Positions 7,434 through 13,470 of a stretch of DNA of 15,087 nt are shown in pieces; positions within the stretch are counted from its first letter, which is position 1, and each line of letters starts with the position of its first letter. Under the pieces are notes generated by a model. That model was not told the DNA's origin. It did no database searches and saw only the letters and a program-made list of their open reading frames with translations. Location of the stretch: contig RKCM01000049.1 of the NCBI GenBank assembly GCA_014858325.1, positions 1 through 15,087 of the forward strand, written 5' to 3'. A program made the position numbers and the translations under genes. The stretch is from Oscillospiraceae bacterium (lineage in GTDB: Bacteria; Bacillota; Clostridia; Oscillospirales; Ruminococcaceae).

Positions 7434-7462
7434 ATGATAGCACAGCCAAACTTTAATGTACA
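7434..7462 (-). promoter_or_regulatory. promoter and leader of cysE
   Basis: On the minus strand TATCAT (7434-7439) is a 5 of 6 -10 box with an extended TGC in front (7440-7442). A -35 candidate TGTACA (7457-7462) is 17 nt upstream and matches 4 of 6. The leader of about 70 nt before the start codon contains one hairpin, GCCGCC (7399-7404) pairing with GGCGGC (7411-7416) around six bases. No T-box or other riboswitch is visible in it. Confidence 0.65.
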
Positions 7463-7509
7463 GTGAAATACTAGGGATTGCAGAAAAAATTTGCAAAAAC
7501 CTCCGCGCC

Positions 7510-7543
7510 GCCCCCCGGCCGCCCCGGGCCGAGGGGGCTTTTT
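7510..7543 (+). terminator. orphan terminator-like GC hairpin in the cysE-pyr intergenic region
   Basis: GCCCCC and GGCC (7510-7515, 7517-7520) pair with GGCC and GGGGGC (7527-7530, 7533-7538), with a C opposite GA as an internal mismatch, then TTTTT (7539-7543). It reads as a plus-strand intrinsic terminator, yet the genes to its left are on the minus strand and the pyr promoter is to its right. It may guard against antisense transcription or end a short RNA. The rest of 7463-7611 holds A-rich tracts of TGCA-AAAAA type near 7480, 7492 and 7589 and no gene that I can see. Confidence 0.5.
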
Positions 7544-7611
7544 GGGTAGAGTAGCTAAAAATATGGGCTTTGGGGCGCAAACCTTCTCTGCAAAAAAAGG
7601 GGCGGCAGGCA

Positions 7612-7641
7612 TTGACAGATTTCGCGCTTCTATGCTAAAAT
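7612..7641 (+). promoter_or_regulatory. promoter of the pyrimidine operon
   Basis: TTGACA (7612-7617) is a perfect -35 box. TAAAAT (7636-7641) is a 5 of 6 -10 box with an extended TGC in front (7633-7635), spacer 18 nt. Transcription should start near 7647-7649, giving about 34 nt before the leader ORF and about 208 nt before pyrC. No PyrR-binding loop consensus is seen downstream. Confidence 0.9.
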
Positions 7642-7681
7642 AATTAGAAACAAGACACCCGCCGGAAAAGGAGACCGAACG

Positions 7682-7771
7682 ATGCAGGCAAAGCAGATGC
7701 ACGCAAAACCGAAGAATCAGTTTGCTGCCGTTTTCGCCATGGGTTCGTTGTTTCTTTTTTGCGCTTTTTGA
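7682..7771 (+). CDS. 29-residue leader peptide of the pyr operon (candidate)
   Basis: ATG at 7682 is preceded by AAAGGAG (7667-7673) with an 8-nt spacer, as good as any gene in the window, and lies about 34 nt after the predicted transcription start. The peptide starts MQAKQMHAKPKNQF and ends in the hydrophobic, phenylalanine-rich GSLFLFCAF. Its last ten codons are made of U-rich RNA (runs of T at 7751-7753, 7755-7760 and 7765-7769). The TGA (7769-7771) overlaps the first two bases of the terminator's 5' arm, so a ribosome at the stop would cover that arm. This is the logic of the Escherichia coli pyrBI leader (44 codons), where close coupling of ribosome and paused polymerase prevents termination. 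The peptide itself probably has no function. Beyond the TGA the frame stays open into pyrC. Confidence 0.72.
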   Translation: MQAKQMHAKPKNQFAAVFAMGSLFLFCAF

Positions 7772-7803
7772 ACTTTTCCCTTTGTGGAAAGGTTCTTTTT
7801 TTT
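7770..7803 (+). terminator. attenuator terminator of the pyr operon
   Basis: GAACTTTTCC (7770-7779) pairs with GGAAAGGTTC (7786-7795) as a 10-bp stem with one G-T wobble and a 6-nt loop, followed by eight T (7796-7803). It lies between the promoter and pyrC and must be passed to express the operon. A second small hairpin (GCCCG 7804-7808 with CGGGC 7813-7817) follows at once. Seven bases of the 5' arm (7773-7779) are also complementary to GGAAAAG (7664-7670) at the leader ORF's ribosome site, an alternative pairing that excludes the terminator. Confidence 0.85.
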
Positions 7804-7855
7804 GCCCGTCTGCGGGCGCTCCGCACATCCGCACCACCAACTGGGAGGAAAACCT

Positions 7856-9040
7856 ATGCTGCTCATCAACGCTGTGAACACCGAGGGCCGCCCCCTCGAA
7901 CTGTATGTGAAGGACGGCAAGATCGCTGCCGTGGGCCAGGACTTAGCGGCTCTGGCACAGGAAGGGGAGACCGTCCTCGACGCCGGAGGGCTGACCGTGC
8001 TGCCCGCTTTTGTGGACCTGCACTGCCACTGGCGCACCCCGGGCTTTGAGTACAAGGAGGACATCGCCACCGGCAGCGCCGCGGCCGCTGCAGGCGGCTA
8101 CACCTTCGTCAACCTGATGCCCAACACAAAGCCCGTCTGCTCCTCCGCCGCCCAGGCGGTGCAGGTGGAGCAGCAGGCGGCGGAGCTTGGCCTGTGCGAC
8201 GTGAACCAGACCGTCTCCATCACCGAGAACTTTGACGGCAAGAGCATCGACCACCTGAAGACCCTGCCCGCCGGTGTCAAGTTCATCACCGAGGACGGCC
8301 ACGGCGTGCAGGACAACGCCACCATGGCAAAGGCTTTCGCCATCTGCACCCAGAAGGACATCACCGTTATGAGCCACGCCGAGGATATGGAGATCAGCCC
8401 CTGGGACTACCGGCTGGCCGAGGACATCGAGACGGTGCGCAACTGCTGGCTGAGCGAGTATTACCAGACCAAGCTCCACCTGTGCCACGTCTCCACCCGG
8501 GGGGCCATCGAGGCCGTGCAGATGGCAAAGCTGCGGGGGGCACCCGTCACCTGCGAGGTGACGCCCCACCACCTGTGGTTCGACAGCGACCACTGCGATT
8601 ACCGCGTCAACCCGCCCATCCGCACCGCCGACGACGTGCAGGCGCTGGTGGACGCCATCCGCACCGGGGTGGTGGACGCCATCGCCACCGACCATGCCCC
8701 CCACTCCGAGGAGGACAAGCTGAAGGGGGCCGCCGGTATGGTGGGCAGCGAGACGGCCTTTGGCGTCTGCTACACGAAGCTCTGCAAGCAGGAGGGCCTG
8801 CCGCTGGAGGTGCTGGTGCACCTGATGAGCACCCGGCCGGCCGAAATTTTGGGCCTGGCCAAGGGCCAGCTGGAGCCGGGCTACGACGCCGACTTTGTGC
8901 TGGTGGAGCTGGACACCCCCTACACCGTGGACAAAGAGCAGCTGCACTCCAAATCCCACAACACCCCCTTTGATGGGGCCCAGCTTTACGGCAAAGTCTG
9001 CGCCACCGTCAAGGGCGGCAAGGTGACGTATCAATTATAA
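7856..9040 (+). CDS. pyrC: dihydroorotase, class I
   Basis: Cyclises N-carbamoyl-L-aspartate to L-dihydroorotate, the third step of UMP synthesis, in the cytoplasm. The 394-residue amidohydrolase has the metal site of class I bacterial dihydroorotases: H56-x-H58 with R60, D147 in TEDGHG (the bridging acid in Bacillus-type enzymes), H174 in MSHAED, H211 in HVST and D279 in ATDHAPH, plus the substrate-loop segment LMPNTKP at 88-93. I choose ATG 7856 because GGGAGG lies at 7842-7847; a GTG at 7784 in the same frame is inside the attenuator stem and would add a poorly conserved 24-residue extension. It is the first structural gene after the attenuator and pyrF starts 25 nt later. Confidence 0.96.
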   Translation: MLLINAVNTEGRPLELYVKDGKIAAVGQDLAALAQEGETVLDAGGLTVLPAFVDLHCHWRTPGFEYKEDIATGSAAAAAGGYTFVNLMPNTKPVCSSAAQAVQVEQQAAELGLCDVNQTVSITENFDGKSIDHLKTLPAGVKFITEDGHGVQDNATMAKAFAICTQKDITVMSHAEDMEISPWDYRLAEDIETVRNCWLSEYYQTKLHLCHVSTRGAIEAVQMAKLRGAPVTCEVTPHHLWFDSDHCDYRVNPPIRTADDVQALVDAIRTGVVDAIATDHAPHSEEDKLKGAAGMVGSETAFGVCYTKLCKQEGLPLEVLVHLMSTRPAEILGLAKGQLEPGYDADFVLVELDTPYTVDKEQLHSKSHNTPFDGAQLYGKVCATVKGGKVTYQL

Positions 9041-9065
9041 ATATAGAGCAACGGAGGAAAACATC

Positions 9066-9932
9066 ATGACCAACATGGACAAACTGTACGAGGCTGTCGA
9101 GGCACGGGGCCCGGTGTGCGTGGGTCTGGACACGGACTTCAGCTACCTGCCCGCCGATTTTGTGGACAGCACCCTCACCAAGGGCGAGAACATCGTCCGC
9201 TTCAACCGCAAGCTCATCGATGCCACCAAGGCCGTGGCGGGCTGCTACAAGGTGCAGATCGCTTACTATGAGTCGCTGGGGCTGGAGGGCATGAAGGCCT
9301 ACGCCGACACCCTGAAGGCCGTGCGGGAGGCGGGCATCCCCGTCATCGCCGACATCAAGCGGGGCGACATCGCCAAGACCGCCGAGATGTACGCCATGGG
9401 CCACTTCACCGGCGATTTTGAGTCGGATTTCGTCACCCTGGCTCCCTACATGGGGCTGGACTCCATCAGCCCCTACCTGCCCTACGCCGAAAAGCAGGGC
9501 AAGGGCCTGTTCGTCCTCTGCCGCACCTCCAACGGCGGCGCAAAAGATTTTGAGTACGAGAAGCTGGCCGACGGCCGCCACGTCTACGACCTGGTGGGCG
9601 ATAAGCTGAACGCTCTGGGCAAGGATTACATGGGCGAGCACGGCTACTCCTCCATCGGTCTGGTCATCGGCGGCACCCACATCGAGGAAGCCACCGAGAT
9701 CCGCGCCAAGTATCAGGACAGCTTCTTCCTCATCCCCGGCTACGGTGCCCAGGGCGGCAAGGCCGAGGATATCGCCCAGTACCTCACCAAGGGCAACGGC
9801 GGCGTGGTCAACTCCAGCCGCGGCATCCTGCTGGCCTACAAAAAGCAGCCCGGCGTGGCCTTTGACGAGGCCGCTTACAACGAGTGCGTGAACATGAAGG
9901 AGGCCATTGCCCATGCGTGCAGCCTGCTGTGA
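9066..9932 (+). CDS. pyrF: orotidine 5'-phosphate decarboxylase
   Basis: Decarboxylates OMP to UMP, the last step of the pathway. At 288 residues it belongs to the longer PyrF subfamily (about 270-310) rather than the 230-residue Escherichia coli type. The catalytic D-x-K-x-x-D motif is D96-I-K98-R-G-D101, with LDTD at 21-24 and the phosphate-binding end VVNSSRGI in the last quarter. The ribosome site ACGGAGG sits in front of ATG 9066. Its last 20 nt overlap the start of pyrK in another frame, which points to translational coupling within the operon. Confidence 0.96.
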   Translation: MTNMDKLYEAVEARGPVCVGLDTDFSYLPADFVDSTLTKGENIVRFNRKLIDATKAVAGCYKVQIAYYESLGLEGMKAYADTLKAVREAGIPVIADIKRGDIAKTAEMYAMGHFTGDFESDFVTLAPYMGLDSISPYLPYAEKQGKGLFVLCRTSNGGAKDFEYEKLADGRHVYDLVGDKLNALGKDYMGEHGYSSIGLVIGGTHIEEATEIRAKYQDSFFLIPGYGAQGGKAEDIAQYLTKGNGGVVNSSRGILLAYKKQPGVAFDEAAYNECVNMKEAIAHACSLL

Positions 9933-10686
9933 GGCCACCGTCCTCAGCCATGAGGTGATTGCAGACGACATCCGCCTGCTCCGCGTCCTGTGGCCGGACC
10001 GGGACCATGCGCCCCACGCGGGCCAGTTCTTCACCCTGCGGGCATGGGGAGCCGACGAAGCGCCCTTCCTGTCCAGGCCCATCAGCGTCCATAAGTGGGA
10101 GCCCCAGACCCAGACCGTGGAGTTCCTCTATCAGGTGGTGGGCGAGGGTACCCGGAAGCTGGCAATGCTGAAGCCGGGCGATCCCTTCCAGCTCACCGGC
10201 CCCATGGGCAACGGCTTTGACATCGCCAGCCTGACCCGGACCTACAAAAAGTTCGCCGTGGTGGGCGGCGGCATCGGCACCGCCCCCATGTATCAGGTGG
10301 CCCGGGAGCTGGCCGCCGCAGGCTGCAAGCCGGACGTCTTCTTCGGCTTCCGGGATACCCCCTACTGCATGGAGGAGTACCGCTCCCTTGCAAACTGCGT
10401 CAAAGTCTCCACCGATACGGGCCGGGTGGGCTTCCACGGCTTTGTCACCCAGCTGTACGACCCGGCGGATTACGACGCCGTGCTGGTGTGCGGCCCCACC
10501 GTCATGATGAAAAACGCCGCCCGGCTCTGCGCCGAGAAAAACACCCCCTGCTTCGTCAGCCTGGAAAAGAAGATGGCCTGCGGCATCGGGGCCTGCCTGG
10601 GCTGCACCTGCGAGACCAAGGGCGGCGAGGGCAAGAGCGTGTGCAAAAACGGCCCGGTCTTTGATGCAACGGAGGTGTTCTTCTGA
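9913..10686 (+). CDS. pyrK: dihydroorotate dehydrogenase electron transfer subunit
   Basis: The FAD and [2Fe-2S] subunit that passes electrons from PyrD's FMN to NAD+ in class 1B dihydroorotate dehydrogenase. The 257-residue chain shows the flavin-binding RPISV at 55-59, a glycine-rich VVGGGIGTAPM at 117-126, CGPTVMM at 193-199, and the iron-sulfur cysteines C223, C228, C231 and C244 in the expected C-x4-C-x2-C-x12-C pattern. ATG 9913 is chosen because AAGGAGG (9897-9903), inside the end of pyrF, is 9 nt away; a TTG at 9907 is less likely. It overlaps pyrF by 20 nt and shares one base with pyrD (TGATG), so the two subunits should be made in step. Confidence 0.96.
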   Translation: MRAACCEATVLSHEVIADDIRLLRVLWPDRDHAPHAGQFFTLRAWGADEAPFLSRPISVHKWEPQTQTVEFLYQVVGEGTRKLAMLKPGDPFQLTGPMGNGFDIASLTRTYKKFAVVGGGIGTAPMYQVARELAAAGCKPDVFFGFRDTPYCMEEYRSLANCVKVSTDTGRVGFHGFVTQLYDPADYDAVLVCGPTVMMKNAARLCAEKNTPCFVSLEKKMACGIGACLGCTCETKGGEGKSVCKNGPVFDATEVFF

Positions 10687-11612
10687 TGGCAGAGCTGAAA
10701 ACGAACCTGCTGGGCTTTTCGATGAACAGCCCCATCATCGGTGCTTCCGGCACCGTGGGCTACGGCGTGGAGTACGAGGAGCTGGCCGATTTCTCGAAGA
10801 TCGGCGGCATCTCCGGCAAGGGCCTGACCCTCCACGGCCAGTACGGCAACAAGGGCGAGCGGCTGTGGGAGACCCCCTCCGGCCTCATCAACAGCATCGG
10901 CCTGCAGAACCCCGGCGTGCAGCACTTTATGGATGTGGAGCTGCCGGAGATGCTGGAGCTGAAGCAGAAGTACGGCACGGTGGTCATCGCCAACCTCGGC
11001 GGCCACAGCGAGGAAGAATACGTGGAGGGCGCGGCCATGCTCAGCGAGAGCGGCGTGGACATCGTGGAGCTGAACATCTCCTGCCCCAACGTGAAGGTGG
11101 GCGGCATGGCCTACGGCGTGAAATCCGAGGCCGCCGGGGAAGTGGTGCGGATGGTCCGCGCCGCCTGCAAAAAGCCCCTGATGGTAAAGCTGAGCCCCCA
11201 GGCGGAGAACATCCCCGAAATGTGCAAGGCCGTGGAGGCGGCGGGCGCCGACGCCATCAGCCTGACCAACACCTTCCAGGCCTGCGCCATTGACCTGGAA
11301 AAGCGCCGCCCGGTCTTCCACAACATCTTTGCGGGCCTCTCCGGCCCCGCCGTGCGGCCCATTGCCCTGCGGATGGTGTGGCAGGCTGTGGGGGCCGTGA
11401 GCATCCCCGTGGTGGGCCTGGGCGGCATCGCCACAGGCCGGGACGCACTGGAGTTTCTCATGGCCGGTGCCACGGCCGTGCAGGTGGGCGCTGCCAATTT
11501 CGCCAACCCCCGGGCCATGGAGACCATTGCGCAGGAGATGGCCCAGTGGATGGATGCCCACGGTGTGAAAACGCTGGACGAGATCCGCGGCTGCGCCCGC
11601 AACGCTGAATAA
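10686..11612 (+). CDS. pyrD: dihydroorotate dehydrogenase, class 1B catalytic subunit
   Basis: Oxidises dihydroorotate to orotate on FMN and works with PyrK as a heterotetramer using NAD+. The 308-residue TIM barrel has GASGT near 19-23, K45 in GKGLTL, NSIGLQNPG at 69-77, the catalytic cysteine C133 in NISCPN, and the FMN-phosphate loops VGLGGIATG and VQVGAANF near the end. Presence of pyrK directly upstream and a cysteine (not serine) as base both indicate class 1B, typical of Firmicutes. Translation starts at the ATG that overlaps the pyrK stop. No clear terminator follows; the next gene has its own promoter 64 nt on. Confidence 0.97.
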   Translation: MAELKTNLLGFSMNSPIIGASGTVGYGVEYEELADFSKIGGISGKGLTLHGQYGNKGERLWETPSGLINSIGLQNPGVQHFMDVELPEMLELKQKYGTVVIANLGGHSEEEYVEGAAMLSESGVDIVELNISCPNVKVGGMAYGVKSEAAGEVVRMVRAACKKPLMVKLSPQAENIPEMCKAVEAAGADAISLTNTFQACAIDLEKRRPVFHNIFAGLSGPAVRPIALRMVWQAVGAVSIPVVGLGGIATGRDALEFLMAGATAVQVGAANFANPRAMETIAQEMAQWMDAHGVKTLDEIRGCARNAE

Positions 11613-11681
11613 AACGCTTTTTACACGCAAGAAAGACGCAAATATACATCTTAATAAACTGTAAGCTGAATAAATTTGCGT
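11602..11681. repeat. ACGC repeats at helical spacing before the pyrE promoter
   Basis: ACGC occurs at 11602, 11614, 11625 and 11636, spaced 12, 11 and 11 bp, the last two as ACGCAA. An inverted copy, ATTTGCGT (11674-11681), is an 8-bp match to ACGCAAAT (11636-11643) and contains the -35 box of the pyrE promoter. Copies on one face of the helix plus an inverted copy over the -35 look like an operator array for an unknown regulator. The first copy lies in the last codons of pyrD. Chance cannot be excluded with so short a motif. Confidence 0.4.
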
Positions 11682-11704
11682 TTCGACCCAAAGCGTGGTA
11701 CAAT
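11676..11704 (+). promoter_or_regulatory. internal promoter for pyrE-carA-carB
   Basis: TACAAT (11699-11704) is a 5 of 6 -10 box with an extended TGG in front (11696-11698); TTGCGT (11676-11681) is a weak -35 at 17 nt. Transcription would start near 11711, leaving a leader of about 40 nt with no structure that I can see. The gap between pyrD and pyrE (137 nt, AT rich) is by far the longest inside the pyr cluster, which supports a separate promoter. Confidence 0.7.
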
Positions 11705-11749
11705 ACCGAAGAACCAACTTGAATCAACTTAAAGAGAGGGAGAAGTACA

Positions 11750-12343
11750 ATGAGTGAAGCACTTGAAATTCTGAAGAGCTGTGACGCATTCCTGGAGGGC
11801 CATTTCCTGCTCTCCTCCGGCCGCCATTCCAGCGCCTACTGCCAGATGGCCTACCTGCAGCAGTACCCGGACCGCTGCGCCGAGGTCATGAAGGCCGTGG
11901 CTGAGAAGATCCGTGAGATGGACGTGGACGTCATCGTCGGCCCTGCCATGGGCGGCATCGTGTACGCCTACGAGCTGGCCCGCCAGACCGGCAAGCGCGC
12001 CATCTTTACCGAGCGCGTGGACAACGTGATGACCCTGAAGCGCTTTGCCATCCACCCGGGTGAGAAGTGCCTCATCGCCGAGGACGTGGTGACCACCGGC
12101 ATCTCCTCTCTGGAGACCAAGCGCGTCATCGAGGAGAACGGCGGCGTGTGCCTGGGCATCACCTGCGTGGTGGACCGCACCAAGCCCGAGGCACCGTCTC
12201 CCATCCCCATCGTGGCCAGCGCCCTCAAGCTGGACCTGCCCAACTACGCCCCCGAGGAGTGCCCCATCTGCAAGGAGGGCAAGCTGCCGCTGGTGCACCT
12301 GGGCAGCCGCAAGATGAAGCAGGAAGCCAAGCAGACCCTGTAA
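11750..12343 (+). CDS. pyrE: orotate phosphoribosyltransferase, Thermus-type
   Basis: Joins orotate and PRPP to give OMP, the substrate of PyrF. The 197-residue type I phosphoribosyltransferase has the PRPP motif CLIAEDVVTTGISS at 107-120 (E111, D112), an SSGRHSS substrate segment at 22-28 and GPAMGGI at 64-70. The C-terminal CPICKEGKLPL (171-181) is the hallmark tail of the Thermus-type PyrE branch and is absent from the Escherichia coli enzyme. GAGGGAGAAG precedes the ATG at 11750. carA follows after 16 nt. Confidence 0.96.
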   Translation: MSEALEILKSCDAFLEGHFLLSSGRHSSAYCQMAYLQQYPDRCAEVMKAVAEKIREMDVDVIVGPAMGGIVYAYELARQTGKRAIFTERVDNVMTLKRFAIHPGEKCLIAEDVVTTGISSLETKRVIEENGGVCLGITCVVDRTKPEAPSPIPIVASALKLDLPNYAPEECPICKEGKLPLVHLGSRKMKQEAKQTL

Positions 12344-12359
12344 CACAAAGGAGAACCCT

Positions 12360-13469
12360 ATGAACGCATATCTTCTTTTGGCAAACGGCATGGTCTTTGC
12401 AGGCCGGTCGGTGGGCGCCGAGGGCGTCACCGTGGGCGAAGTCGTTTTTGCCACCGGCATGGTGGGATTTCAGGAAACGCTGACCGACCCCAGCTACTAC
12501 GGCCAGATCATCACCCAGACCTACCCCCTCATCGGCAACTACGGCATGAACCGCGACGATATGGAGTCCGACCGCATCTGGGCCCGGGGCTACATCGTGC
12601 GCGAGGCCTGCACCACCCCCTCCAACTGGCGCTGTGAGGAGACGCTGGACAGCTTTTTGAAGAAAAACGATACCATCGGCATCGAGGGCATCGACACCCG
12701 CCACCTCACCCGCATCATCCGGGAGAGCGGCGTGATGAACGGCGCCATCCTGACCACCTTTGACCCCGCCGACCCCGCCAACAAGGCCCAGACGGACAAG
12801 CTGCTGGAGACCATCCGCGCCTATGCCGTGACGGACGCCGTCAAGAGCGTCACCTGCGCAGAGCCCGAGGTCTTCAACGAAAAGGGCGAGACCCACATCG
12901 TGCTGATGCACTACGGCTGCAAGCGGAACATCGTGCGGTGCCTGGTCAAGCGGGGCTGCAAGGTGACGGTGATGCCCGCCTTTGCCACCGCAGAGCAGGT
13001 GAAAGCCCTGAACCCGGACGGCATCATGCTCTCCAACGGCCCCGGCGACCCCGCCGAGCCGGTGGAGGTCATCGAGAACCTCAAGCACATCTTCGAGCTG
13101 GGCATCCCCACCTTCGGCATCTGCCTGGGCCACCAGCTGAGCGCGCTGGCCGCCGGTGCCAAGACCATGAAGCTGAAGTACGGCCACCGGGGCGCCAACC
13201 AGCCCGTGACCGATTTTGAGTCCGGCCGCACCTACATCACCAGCCAGAACCACGGCTACGCGGTGGTGGGCGACGAGCTGCCCGCCGAGATGGGCGTGGT
13301 GGCCCAGGTGAACGCCAACGACGGCACCTGCGAGGGCATCCAGTACAAAAAGTGGAACTGCTTTACCGTCCAGTTCCACCCGGAAGCCAACGGCGGCCCC
13401 AAGGACACGGAGTTTTTGTTCGACCGCTTCCTGACGAACGTCAAAGCAGCAAAGAAGGAGGCACGCTGA
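12360..13469 (+). CDS. carA: carbamoyl-phosphate synthase small (glutaminase) subunit
   Basis: Hydrolyses glutamine and channels ammonia to CarB for carbamoyl phosphate, shared by pyrimidine and arginine synthesis. The 369-residue protein has the CarA N-terminal domain (FQETLTDPSYYGQI at 37-50, IEGIDTRHLTR at 108-118) and a class I glutamine amidotransferase domain from about 178: SNGPGDP at 225-231, nucleophile C255 in FGICLGHQL, and H340/E342 in FHPEA. AAAGGAG lies before ATG 12360. Its 3' end contains the AAGGAGG site for carB. Location with pyrE rather than arg genes suggests pyrimidine-linked expression. Confidence 0.97.
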   Translation: MNAYLLLANGMVFAGRSVGAEGVTVGEVVFATGMVGFQETLTDPSYYGQIITQTYPLIGNYGMNRDDMESDRIWARGYIVREACTTPSNWRCEETLDSFLKKNDTIGIEGIDTRHLTRIIRESGVMNGAILTTFDPADPANKAQTDKLLETIRAYAVTDAVKSVTCAEPEVFNEKGETHIVLMHYGCKRNIVRCLVKRGCKVTVMPAFATAEQVKALNPDGIMLSNGPGDPAEPVEVIENLKHIFELGIPTFGICLGHQLSALAAGAKTMKLKYGHRGANQPVTDFESGRTYITSQNHGYAVVGDELPAEMGVVAQVNANDGTCEGIQYKKWNCFTVQFHPEANGGPKDTEFLFDRFLTNVKAAKKEAR

Positions 13470-13470
13470 A

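Noticed and set aside
7359..7434. T-box or other cysteine riboswitch upstream of cysE
   Set aside because: The leader is only about 70 nt, with one 6-bp hairpin, and no T-box sequence or terminator between promoter and start codon.
7642..7855. PyrR-controlled attenuator in the pyr leader
   Set aside because: I looked for the conserved PyrR-binding loop (core like AGAGAGGCU) in the leader and did not find it; the short ORF with U-rich codons explains the layout better.
7784..7855. GTG start for an extended pyrC
   Set aside because: The codon is in the loop and stem of the attenuator, has no ribosome site, and the extra residues are not dihydroorotase-like; ATG 7856 has GGGAGG upstream.
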